Shown in pieces: positions 46,984 through 58,055 of a stretch of DNA of 64,000 nucleotides; the stretch's first letter is position 1; each line of letters begins with the position of its first letter. A program made the translations under genes and the position numbers. The notes under the pieces are model-generated. The model was not told the origin of the DNA. It searched no databases and was given only the letters and a program-made list of their open reading frames with translations. The DNA comes from Asterias rubens. Its lineage: Eukaryota > Echinodermata > Asteroidea > Forcipulatida > Asteriidae. The stretch is from positions 9,985,047 to 10,049,046 of the forward strand of contig NC_047066.1 in assembly GCF_902459465.1 (NCBI RefSeq), read 5' to 3'.

Positions 46984-49900
46984 TCAAGTCATCTTTTGGT
47001 GAAGCCATGTCACGTACTTGGACATTCTCGTGTAGACACCGGGATACTCTGGCTCCCCACAGCCCGCGCCGAAGCTAGTTGTTCCCACCAGATACCACTT
47101 GACGATACCAAACTCACCCAAAGAACTGCAGACTAGCGGACCACCAGAATCACCCTGAAGAACCAACACAATATTATTATTTCAACTAATATCCAATTGC
47201 CAAAATTTTAGATTGAAATTCATTATAATCGATTTAAACTAGTTGCAGCATGTTTTTAATCGACTTAAGGCACTGGAGACTATTGATAATTACTCAAAGT
47301 AATTGTTATCATAAAAACTGGATTCCAGTGCCTATAAAGGAACATTACAAACTTGGTTTTGCTAGCAAAAAAAGTTGCTGGCTGTGTAAGCACGTTATGT
47401 AATCCACCATATACATAAACTGTGGCAAACCTGTAGAAGTTCGAGATCGATCGGCCATCTGGGTCACGAGAGAATAGTGAAAAAACGATAACAAATTTTG
47501 CATTGCATCGATGCCAAAACAAAAATGAATAAAACGCTCTCTGGGCGATAGACTCCAAACGCGAAACTAGATTATTTATGTCTCATCAATTATTAAATTT
47601 CAGACAGAAATATTTCAAGGGATGTTTTCTACTATCATCATCAATAGACCGTTGTAAGTTTTATGTAAATCTGTGATCTTCACGATTTTTGTTTCTTACT
47701 AATTCTGTGACGTTCCTTTAAACGAAGACTACATATAAATTTGGAAAATAAATCAATGAATGTTTTACTTTCTGGTTAACACTTACCTGGCATGTATCAA
47801 CGTGTCCTAGCAGTTGCAATGACTCTGATGCACAGATCATATTATCAGTGTATCTCTCGTATACCCCATCACACACTGACTGGGGTACAATAACAACTTG
47901 GGCAGCTTGTAAGTAGTACGGAAATCTACCACCAGATGCTATATACACAGAAAACAAGATGAAAGGCACTGGACACTATTGGTAATTACTCAAAATAATT
48001 GTACTCAAAAAAACTTACTTGTATAGTATTTTAAAAAAACATTGTGAGAAACGGCTCCCTCTGAAGTAACGTATAGTTTTCGAGAAAGAAGCAATTTTCC
48101 ACTAAAATATTTGAACTTGATTTCGAGACCTCAGAATTAGATTTTGAGGTCCCAAAATCAAGCATCTGAAAGCACACAACTTCGTGTGACAAGGGTGTTT
48201 TGTCTTCCATTATTATCTCGCAACTTCGACGACCAATTGAGTTCAAAACTTCACAGGTTGGTTATTTTGTGCATTTTGTTGAGATACACCAAGTGAGAAG
48301 ACTGGTCTTTAACCAAAGGTGTCCGGTGTCTTCAACTCTATCAAGCTAACCGGTGATAAAGTAGGTCTTATTCATACTTCAAAATTATAGCTCCACATAC
48401 CTTGCAGAAAAATGTCATCTTTGTTGTTGAAACGTGCTCACGTGAAAGGCTCTCATTGGCTCTTAGAGTTTGCGTGCACTTGTCCATTGATTTGGCGGCC
48501 GATGACGCTATGTGCAACATCTATAACACTGTGGAGACAACTTGTTTTCCCTTTTTTGTTTTATCCTTGGTATCCATAAGGTAACGCAAATGAGCACAAA
48601 CTCACCTAGTGATCCCCACCCACTGATATAACACTCCGATTGACTGTCAAACTCCGTCACTTGACCCTCTTCCTCCTCCTCCTGTTGTAAGCACACCGGG
48701 TAAACCCATTGGGATAAGGCAACTGGACTCGAGAGAACCATCACAGCGATGTCGTTGTTGTTCGTCAGTGAGTTGTAATGAGCGTGGACGTAAACCTTCT
48801 TGACTGTCCGAACCTGCTTGCCTCCCCTTTCTCGGATTGTACGGCCAAAGTACAGTCGCCACAAGTGCCTCGATTTGTACACTCTGTATGTTGAAGACGA
48901 AACCGTAAAGGCTATGTTACATCTAATTTAACTTCATCTAAAGGCACTGGACAATGGACACTATTGGTAGTTTCTCAAAAAAATTGTCAGCACAAAAACT
49001 TCTTAACGAGCAATGGAGAGCTGAGAAACGGCTCCTAGTTTTGATACAAAGAAGTACTATTTCTCACTCTATTTTCTTGCAACTTCGATGACAAATTGAG
49101 CCAACATTTTCACAAGTTTCTAATTTTATGCATATTATGTTGGGTTGCCGTCATGTTTGGTTGTCAAAGACCAGTATTCTCACTAACCATGACATTTTTA
49201 TAAATTAATAACAAACCTGTGAAAATTTGGGCTCAATTGGTAACCGAAGTAGTAAGAAAATAACGAAAGAAAAAACACCCCTGTTAAGGAGTTTTCTCAC
49301 AATGTTTTGCACTATCATCAGCTCTCTGCTGCCCGTTACCAAGTAAGTTTCGGTGTAATATAATTTGAGTATCAAACGTAGTGCTAACTGTGACTTTAGT
49401 TGATTAATGAGTGGGTGTTGTGGCTGAGCGGTTAAAGACAGTGGACACTATTGGTAATATTGTCAAAGACGAGTCTTCACAGTTGGTGTATCTCAACATA
49501 TGCATAAAATAACAAACCTGTGAACATTTGAATTCAAACGGTCGTCGAATTTGCGAGATAATAATGAAAGAAGAAAAAACCCTTGTGTCATGAAGTTGTG
49601 TGCTTTCTGATGCTTGATTTCGAGACCTCAAAACAAAAATTTATTCTAAACTTGAGGTCTCGAAATCAAATTCGTGGAAAATTACTTCTTTCTCGAAAAC
49701 TACGTCACTTCAGAGGGAGCTGTTTCTCACAATGTTTTATACCACCAACCTCTCCCCATTACTCGTAATCAAGTAAGGTTTTATGATGATAATTATTTTG
49801 AGTAATTACCAATAGTGTCCACTGCCTTTAAGATCATCAAACTCAAGCTATGGAGTTTCTGATCAGCAGAGGGATGTTTACATCTATGACAGCGCAAATT

Positions 49901-52900
49901 TGCACAGAGATTTTGCCAAAAATGTATAACCTTTGCACCATTGTAGATATTTTCAAAGATCTTGCAGAAAGAAATGAAGGACTTTTTTCCAAAAGAAATA
50001 CATAAACGTTATAATATCGATGTCTTATAACGCACGTATCTACCAATAAGGATATACTCAAGGCACTTATTTTTACAGAAAGATATAGGTTATTGAAGTT
50101 ATGAATTCTGAGACTCGATTATAAATGTTTACAAGGTGCTACTGTGCATTCAGGCCACAGGCAGGAAAACCGGGGCAAACCCCCTTCTCTTTTCGATAAG
50201 TGCACTGGGGTGGATTTCACAAAGGTAGTCCCAACTTAGGACTAGTCCTAGGCAATGCTAAGAGATAGGACCGGTCCTAAGTTAGGACCAGTAACTCCTA
50301 TCTCTTAGCATTGCCTAGGACTAGTCGTAAGTTAGGACTACCTTTGTGACATCCACCCCAGGGTTCTTTTACGTGCGTTACACACGACACAGGACCAACG
50401 GCTTTACGTCCCATCCGAAGGACAAAGTAATAGTTAAGTGTCTTGCTTATTAATACTAGGACACAAGTGTCACGACTGGGATTCGAACCTTCTTCTGATA
50501 AAAATGAGAGGGCATTAGCCATTATCTTACACACAGTGGGCTGCGGTGACAACGTGTTTCGGCGAGACGAGCGTACCTCCGCAGGTAAATTCAAACCAAG
50601 CCATTTGCCAGAACCGGTATCTGAGCTGGACCTGCCATGGGTGGTCCTCAATAGACGCTATAGCTCCGCCTATGATACGATACATATCTTTTTGGATAAT
50701 GCCGCAAGTACTGGCGAGATTTGGTACTTCACAAAGGGGGAGGAATAGAAAACATGATTGAGAAACAAGTATCTCAAACTTGAAATGCAAGAAATAAAAT
50801 GTGGCTAGAATGTTATCATTTTGGAATAAAGTATATAGTTCAGATCATAATAACTTTGGGCCTTTTCTAAACAAAATTTGAAGGCACTGGACACCTTTGG
50901 TTATTGTCAAAGACCAGTATGCTTACTTGGTGTATACCAACTTATGCATAAAATAACAAATCTGTGAACATTTTGACTCAATTGGTCATCGAAGTTGCAA
51001 GAGAACAATGAAAGAAAAACACCCTTTTTGCACAAAATGTGTGTACTTTCAGATGCCTAAATTAATAAATTGTTTCAGGCCTGAAGTCTTCTGCGTGAGA
51101 AATTACCTCATTCTCAAAAACTACGTTACTTCAAAGGGAGCCTTTTCTCACAATGTTTTATACTATCAACAGCTCTCCATTGCTCGTTACCAACTAAGTT
51201 TTGTATGGTAACAGTTATTTTGAGTAATTACCAAACGCGTCCAGTGCCTTTAACATAATTATTAGTTCATTATTATACGTACTTCGACAAACGCTGCCCT
51301 TCCACATTGATGTGCATATACATGTACAAGTTTCAGCTTCGAGAGTCCCGCCATTGCCACATACTTTGATGCAATCTGTTCAACGAGAATAATTTGAGGT
51401 TTTAAACTTGTATTAATTGTATATTTTTTATTGTATTCACTCTATTCCAAATAATTATTGGTGCAGTGGCATAACTATATAGGGAGGGTACACTGCAACT
51501 TCTGGGGTATTAAAATTTACACCACGGGTGCTGTCACATAGATACCGAAAAGAGAATCAAAACTAACGTCTTATTGGTTGTTAAAATAACACAAACGTAT
51601 TAGTGTTGTTTAAACACCATAATGGTGTTAATTTTGATTCTCTTTTCGGTACCTATTTATGTGACAACACCCGTGGTGTGTGAATTTAACACCCCAGTTT
51701 TTGCAGTGTATATGATGGGGAGCACGTGTTCCCACCACTGATGCCCGTGCCACCCCTTGCCCCCCCCATTTGAAACCTTGAATTTTGTGTTAATACCTTT
51801 TATAAGCTTTAATGTAAATAATAATATCAATGTTTTGTTTCCACTTACCAGAGAATGTAATTGTTTTAACTTTGAACATAATGTGGACATGGTACATCAA
51901 GAGTGCTGAAAGGGGGATTATATTCATAATAATAATAATTAAGTGAGATATTAATTGAGATACAAACGGAAACTGCAGTGTTAATTGGTCAGAATCACCC
52001 CCCCCCCCCCCCTCCCCCTTCTAGAAACAAATGGTGCACCCCATGAATTCCATAATGCAGGAAGTTTCCACTGGTTACTGGCTGAATTCCAAAAAGGTTT
52101 GGTTAACGGGCAGGGCATGGAGGTGTGTTGGGAACCTAAGAACCTATAGCACAGGCTTGCCAGCAAGACATCTGGAAGAAAGCTATACAAAGAACAGATG
52201 ACTCCACATTATCAGAGGGTAGTACATGTTTATATGTCCGTACATTATTGTGCACGTATGAGTGCAAATCTGTCAGCTCCTTACAAACGCCTCCACGGCC
52301 CTGGGGCTTGATCCCCCCCCCCCTCTCAGATATGCGGGATGGTCCAATCTAGGATACCAAGGACTTTGACTCCCCCCTGATATCATTTAACTTTGGAGAA
52401 AAATGTGGAATACCTTTAGATTACCTTCAGGCTTACCACATGTTTCCTCATCTGTACCGTCATGACACTCCTTTAGACCGTTACACACTTTCATTTTATT
52501 GATGCATCGTCTGCTGCCATCACACGCAAACTGGAAACTCCTGCATTGACGTACTATGAAATAACCAGGACATTAACAAAGGATCCAACAGGATTATCAT
52601 ATGGCCTTAATATTTAGGAGAGGAAAATATGCCACAATAAGTGAAGAGGGTCATAGTAAATACCCCTAAAATGTATGACCATAAAAAACGTATTTGGTGT
52701 AAGGCTAGCGAAGAATCCGACTTCCACGTTGGAACAAATAATAAAAGAGAGGGATTTATATTACGTATAGGGCCTAAACGTATCAGTCAATTAAACAAAA
52801 CAAAACAAAACAAATTCTTGAAGAAGGACGGTCTATAAGACCGAACAGCGACGAGATTACTTCTCGACGTTTCAAGTAGTGTCTTCAGTTGATATTCAGA

Positions 52901-54072
52901 TATACACAGACAAACAATTTAGTTACCACTGCATGTTGGACCAACCCAGTTCCCCCAACAAATGCATTTGCACTGTGCCCTGTCCAGCCGTCCACGAGAA
53001 CACCGAAGGATACACGCTGCAGAGAAATAAAGACAATTTTAAGTGGAGTTTGAAGCTTTGCATGGTGTGAACAATATTTTTAAAAAGCTCAGGGCTTCAA
53101 ACGAGAGGACGGAGCCCGAAGCCGAATCCAAAGCCGAAGCCGTAGATGTGAAAAAGGCCCTATAGGCAAACATGGATTGAGCTTACCGGCTCTTTGTGGA
53201 CGTAGACCGAACAAATCCTGAAGACTGATTTGATCAGATGATCCCAGCTCCTAAAAATAAAACAAAACCCACCTTATTATTCAATACCTTAAAGGCAGTG
53301 GACACTATTGGTAATTACTCAAAATAATGATTAGCATAAAACCTTTAATGGTGACCAGTAATGGGGAGAGGTTGATGGTATAAAACATTGTGAGAAACGG
53401 CTCCCTCTGAAGTGCCATAGTTTTCGAGAAAGAAGTAATTTTCCACGAATTTGATTTCGAGACCTCAGATTTAGAACTTGAGGTCTCGAAATCAACCATC
53501 TAAACGCACACAACTTCGTGTGACAAGGGTGTTTTTCTTTCATTATTGTCTCGCAAGTTCGATGATCGATTGAGCTCAAATGTTCACAGGTTTGTTATTT
53601 TATACATATGTTGATATACACCAACTGTGAAGGCTAGTCTTTGACAATTACCAATAGTGTCCACTGCCTTTAAAATAAAGACCTTCACCACAAAGAAAAA
53701 CTATCGGCACAAAAAAGGTGGGTTTCTATTCGAACTACCCCCTGAAGGTACTTTTGGGCGTAGGGCCAAGAAGCGGATGGATTACATCGTATAATTTGCA
53801 CTACTTATGGGGGATAGGGTGGACCATGGAGGAAGAAAAATGGTGGACAGTGACAACAATAATGAGGAAAATGACCCCTCTCCCCTGTAATACGACACCA
53901 ATTTGCCCCATAAATAGTACGCTGGACTCCCTCCGCTTCGGGAGTCTAGCGTTTTTATATGGGGCCATAAAAAGACACTGAACAAACTTACCGATTCTTT
54001 GGTTAAATCAAGGGTTAAAATACTTCTAACTACAGTCACGCACAACACCAAGACGTGCATCGAAATCCTCAT
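46984..54072 (-). CDS. Secreted trypsin-like protease with EGF-LDLa-EGF prodomain, 9 exons
   Basis: Exons in order: 53992-54072, 53187-53250, 52927-53016, 52437-52553, 51283-51375, 50531-50726, 48606-48883, 47787-47938, 46984-47154. They total 1242 nt (413 aa) in frame with GT-AG junctions. Residues 1-20 are signal-peptide-like. An EGF-like module (about 50-78, six Cys), an LDL-receptor class A module (82-117, six Cys, ending DGTDEETC) and a second EGF-like module (119-147) follow. The S1 domain begins at R165|IIGG, the activation site. The triad is H212 (TAAHC), D258 (NNNDIAV) and S360 (GDSGGP). D354 at the S1 pocket base predicts cleavage after Lys/Arg. The three modules sit in phase 1-1 exons, as in shuffled extracellular proteins. 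A role in coelomic-fluid proteolysis or development is inference. Confidence 0.93.
47265..47721. mobile_element. Two adjacent TTAA-type fragments
   Basis: A left end TTAA + GGCACTGGAGACTATTG lies at 47265. A separate element appears to run from TAAAGGAACATTAC (47333) to GTGACGTTCCTTTAA (47721). They lie in the last protease intron. Confidence 0.5.
47960..48334. mobile_element. Diverged family A MITE
   Basis: AAAGGCACTGGACACTATTGG at the left, and the TTTCGAGACCTC palindrome and GAGGGAGCC-type sequence inside. The right end is ACCAAAGGTGTCCGGTGTC. Its left end lies about 20 nt upstream of protease exon 8 (start 47938), placing it over the exon's branch-point region. Confidence 0.7.
48937..49350. 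mobile_element. Rearranged family A fragments
   Basis: A left end with AAAGGCACTGGACAATGG runs into family interior sequence. The interior then restarts in the opposite orientation at about 49200 (AACAAACCTGTGAAAATTTG). It is probably two truncated copies. Confidence 0.5.
49410..49880 (+). mobile_element. SINE head split by a MITE
   Basis: GGGTGTTGTGGCTGAGCGGT precedes the MITE, and ATCATCAAACTCAAGC then 'GGAGTTTCTGATCAGCAGAG' follows it. Joined, they match the SINE head seen near 24350-24390. Confidence 0.65.
49432..49831. mobile_element. TTAA MITE family A inserted in a SINE
   Basis: TTAA + AGACAGTGGACACTATTGG to AGTGTCCACTGCCT + TTAA. The interior is complete. Flanking SINE sequence requires only one TTAA, so the second copy is a target duplication. 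Confidence 0.85.
50070..50510. repeat. Retroelement-like repeat (family F), interrupted
   Basis: It has the same module order as 21930-22205: AGTTATGAATTCTGAGAC, AAGGTGCTAC, CTTTTACGTGCGTTACAC, ACAGGACCA, CCCATCCGAAGGACAAAG. It is split by the foldback at 50207-50359 and ends about 20 nt beyond the protease exon 6 donor. Confidence 0.65.
50207..50359. mobile_element. 153-bp foldback inside the family F repeat
   Basis: GGGGTGGATTTCACAAAGGT to ACCTTTGTGACATCCACCCC, with TTAGGACTAGTCCTAGGCAA and its inverse inside. Confidence 0.85.
50877..51253. mobile_element. Family A MITE, subfamily with AGGCACTGGACACCTTTGG ends
   Basis: The left end AAGGCACTGGACACCTTTGG and right end CGTCCAGTGCCT + TTAA enclose family interior sequence, including the TTTCAGGCCTGAAGTC palindrome. 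It stops 30 nt beyond protease exon 5. Confidence 0.75.
51490..51709. mobile_element. 220-bp inverted-repeat element, ACACTGCAA ends
   Basis: ACACTGCAACTTCTGGGGT at the left and ACCCCAGTTTTTGCAGTGT at the right. The inner pair GAGAATCAAAACTAA / TTAATTTTGATTCTC is followed by GTACC. TA flanks both sides. It lies in a protease intron. Confidence 0.75.
53289..53673. mobile_element. TTAA MITE family A
   Basis: TTAA + AGGCAGTGGACACTATTGG and the inverse + TTAA. It is complete and in the same orientation as the copies at 30216 and 63037, in the first protease intron. Confidence 0.88.
53905..53965. repeat. Short hairpin near the first donor of the protease gene
   Basis: GCCCCATAAATAGTACGCTG pairs with TAGCGTTTTTATATGGGGC, and the inner arms GGACTCCC/GGGAGTCT close over about 8 nt. 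On the minus strand it starts 26 nt into intron 1. Confidence 0.7.
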
Positions 54073-54775
54073 AACTATATTCTTCGATTCATAGTTTTCG
54101 AACAATAAGAACAGTGCCAAATTCACAACGTTATATCCCTCACGCAATGAACTCAGGCCGCACGTATTTTGCTTTTGCATTAAGCCATCGATTCCACTGA
54201 ATTAGGGTTATCAGACCCAATCCAGTCGGATTTGTAAAGGTATTTGTGGCCCCAACAAATGAAAGAAGACATAACAGTGGTTTTTCAAAATTGTGTTATG
54301 CAACGTCGTCGGGGAAATTTAGTTTCCATTGATTCGACTGTGGTATGTTTCGTTATGCCCGCCCCGTCATCTGACAGACAAAGGTTCGATTCCTTGCTGG
54401 TATGTTTGGCTGATGTTCCTGGCTAAATGTGAGGGTTTACATGTGGGTTTAGGTCAAAGCATGCTTAAAAGAAAGTCATGCTTTTGACTGGAAGAGAGAT
54501 GGGGAGGGGCTATAGGCCCTACTCAACTGCCGGTGTGGCAGGAGATTCTGTGGTGCCCCCCCGGACCCCCCCCCCCATATGGCAAAGTGTAAACTTCTTC
54601 TGGAGCGCCCCGTTTCTCGCAGCAGACACATCAGACAGTACTCTCTTACGATCGCTAAATCGCAACCATTGTAACAAGTGTTCCTCAAGATTAGATTAGT
54701 TAATCTGATAATCATAAGAAACGCTGATCCACATTGATCTACAAACATGGTGTTTGTGTCTAAATCTAGACCATT

Positions 54776-55162
54776 TTAAAGCCAGTGGACACTATTGGTA
54801 ATTGTCAAAGACTAGTCTTCTCACTTGGTGTATCTCAACATATGCATAAAATAACAAACCTGTGAACATTTGAGCGCGATCGGTCGTCGGAGTTGCGAGA
54901 TAACTATGAAAGGAAAAAACACCCTTGTCACACGAAGTTGTGTGCTTTCAGATGCTTGATTTCGAGACCTCAAGTTCTAAACTTGAGGTCTCGAAATCAA
55001 ATTCGTGGAAAATTACTTCTTTCTCCAAAACTACGTCACTTCAGAGGGAGCCGTTTCTCACAATGTTTTATACCATCAACCTCTCCCCATAACTCGCAAT
55101 CAAGAAAGGTTTAATGATGATAATTATTTTGAGTAATTACCAATAGTGTCCACTGCCTTTAA
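54776..55162. mobile_element. TTAA MITE family A
   Basis: TTAA + AGCCAGTGGACACTATTGG to AGTGTCCACTGCCT + TTAA; complete, with the palindrome GAGACCTCAAGTTCTAAACT and its continuation TGAGGTCTC. Confidence 0.88.
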
Positions 55163-55569
55163 ACATTCGAAATTGTCCGGAGATAGGCCGTACTCTTTGT
55201 CCCACGATGACATTCAAACAGATGTGAATTAAACTCCGGCTTTACTAAAATACGAGATTATGCGCTTTCGGTTTATAACGGAATACGTTTTCGTCGCACT
55301 CGACGTATTTGTCAGCGAGGAATTGTCAATTTAATTAAATTTAATTGAGTTTTTGTTTATAGGTGGAAATATATCAACAACAAAAAACTAGCAAAGGCAT
55401 AAAAACTATACGGCTATGTGCAAACACGAAATGCATATTAAGTAAACCTCGATTTTCTACACGAAACGAGGGTCTAGCAAATAAAGCTACACGACGAGTC
55501 GAGTAATTAATTATAGACATGGCGGACAATATCGAGTGTCGAATGGTAAAATGTTATAAATTAGGCCGT

Positions 55570-55850
55570 GTCCACATTGGCGATTATACAGCTACTCTTT
55601 AAATGCTAAAGAGTGAAATAACACTCTTTGAAGAGCCATATGAGGGACAACTCTTTTTTGAGTGGTCTTCCACTCTTTCAGATTGAATTGTGCAAGTTTT
55701 TGAGTGATTTTTCACTCTGTCCTGGAGTGAAACCCCTCTAAAAGAGTTAAATAACCACCACTCTTTTTAAAGAGCCATGTGAAGGACAACTCGAAACGTA
55801 AAGAGTGGTGTTTTTACTCTTTAATTTTAGAGAGTATGACTACGGCTAGA
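55570..55850. repeat. Repeat block built on ACTCTTT / AAAGAGT
   Basis: AGAGCCATATGAGGGACAAC (55640) and AGAGCCATGTGAAGGACAAC (55771) are direct repeats. About ten ACTCTTT/AAAGAGT words are scattered in both orientations. Confidence 0.6.
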
Positions 55851-57708
55851 TTTCCGCGTCATCATGCATTGAAGTATAGGACGTCATTAGCCGTAGCTAG
55901 CTGAAGACGCCAATTCGGATACGGCACAACCCTCTTAAAAGAAGAAGAAAAAAAAGTCGGCTAGTTACGAGTTCGTTGTATTAGCTCTGATCTATACAAG
56001 TGTTTTGTGCCAGTGCAGATATTTAAGTCACGTAAAAAACACCCAGGCAAACCATTAAAACCAGGACACTGCGAACAATGTCTCCGAAACTATTTGCATT
56101 CAAGTTCACCCACAACCGCAACCGGTAACGACAACAATAGAATGGATCAATTTATAATTTCAAAACGCGGGTCTTGACTTAATAACTTTGATGAATCAAA
56201 CTGTGCTTAAAATTTATGTGAAGGTTGAACTATTTATTATTCTAAACATTGTGCACCACAGTATACTGCATGATACTGCAACAGGAAAATCGATATTATT
56301 TTACGCATGGCCAAGCAATAATCTGCAAAAAAATATGAATTTTGCATATAGATTGTTGGTTAATATTAAAACCGAAATATATTTGATCTGAAGCAGGTGT
56401 GCTGACTGTGTAATTACACTGCCAAATTCGGACAGTGACGTCACGAGGGGTGACTGTGGTGTGTAGCTTTCTAAACTGTTTGTTGGTGTTCAATTGTACA
56501 GTTAGGAAGTTAGTAACGTTTTTGATCGTTTCAACATTTCTTGGAGCCTCCAGTTACGTGTGAGGGAAACACATTCCAGCATGGTTTTAAACTTTTTGTT
56601 AAAGATTTTTTTTTCAGGGGAAGATATAGCCTACGTTTTTTATCACTCTGTGAATTAATGGCAATACAAACTTTTAGACAGAAGCTTGCACCAGCTTTCG
56701 ATTGAGAACCGTTTCAATTCGATCGAAGTAACGTAGTTTTGGAAAAAAGACAAAAGTTGTTATTCGCTCCCAAGAATTGAAAAGCGTTACCTTATTACGC
56801 TTCTCGGATTGTGTATTCCCAACGAGGGATTACTCTTCGTGGGACTCAATCACACCGGGTTGCAGCGATATCTCTAATACGCTACCACCGTATGAAATGC
56901 AATTTTCACATGTTGGTTAATAGTACATCTATATTTTAAAGGGTTGAAACAAAGACCAAAGGCCTTTAGTTCCCTTTAAGACGGTGAAACCTTTAAAGCA
57001 TTAGATCGTTAAGAGATCATATCATTTCATGGGTTGGTCTAGGGCTGTCGTAAAGGGCGGGCTGAAGCTTTGTTCAACCATTGGAGAAAAGTTGGAGAGG
57101 GTCGCTCCAAATAGTAGCTGTTATTTTCAACTTGTGGTAAATATTTTTGCCCAAACCTTTTGTTTCCCACATGGTTCATTCTTCCTATTCAGTTAATCCT
57201 CCCACTGTATCAGCCACACGCCCCGCCCACATTGCCATCCCCGTCCACACTCGGTCATTAAATTGATCGTTGCTGCAAACATGCGCATAATGGTCACGTT
57301 TTCATTGCAGTTTAATAAAAAGATCTGAACCGAACCGCGGCTGACGGGTAGAACATTTTCTACCCACGTTCGAAATCTTATTATAGGGCAGTGTTTTCCC
57401 CTGCCATATGGCGCAGTGAAAATCGACCAAACCAGCCGTGTAGCAGTGGATCATTAGTGGTGAGTGGGTACAGCATTAAACTCGACGAGGAAGTCAGGCT
57501 TGCGTGGTTCATCATTCAGCATACATCCCGCATGTAATAACAAGAAGACATAATATTTTCATTGTAACATTGTCTGCTGATAGCAATCGCCATCAACTGA
57601 GTCGCCTCATCCTCACACAGCACATCACTAAAGCAGCCCCATTAACGGAGCGTGAGGCACTTCAGTAAGAACCAGTCACTGGTAAGAACATTGTCATTGT
57701 CTTAGTAA

Positions 57709-58055
57709 TTAAAGACATTGGACATTATTAGTAATTGTCAAAGACCAGTCTTCTTTGTGTATCTCAACATGTGCATAAAATAACGAACCTGTGTAAATTT
57801 GAGCTCAATTGGTCGTCGAAATTGTGAGGTAATAATGAAAGAAAAAACACTGTCACACGAAGTTGTGTGCTTTCAGATGCTTGATTTCGAGACCTCAAAT
57901 TCTAAATCTGAGGTCTCGAAATCAAATTCGTGGAAAATTACTTCTTTCTTGATAACTGCCTTCAGAGGGAGCCGTTTCTCGCAATGTTTTATACTGTCAA
58001 GGTTTTATGCTAATAATTATTTTGAGTTATTACCAATAGTGTCCACTGCCTTTAA
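57709..58055. mobile_element. TTAA MITE family A, with a small internal deletion
   Basis: TTAA + AGACATTGGACATTATTAG to AGTGTCCACTGCCT + TTAA. The segment around 57995-58005 is shorter than in other copies. Confidence 0.82.

Noticed and set aside
53782-54180. 132-codon minus-strand ORF read as one protein
   Set aside because: Only its 27-codon middle (53992-54072) is coding, as the signal-peptide exon of the protease; the rest is 5' leader and intron.
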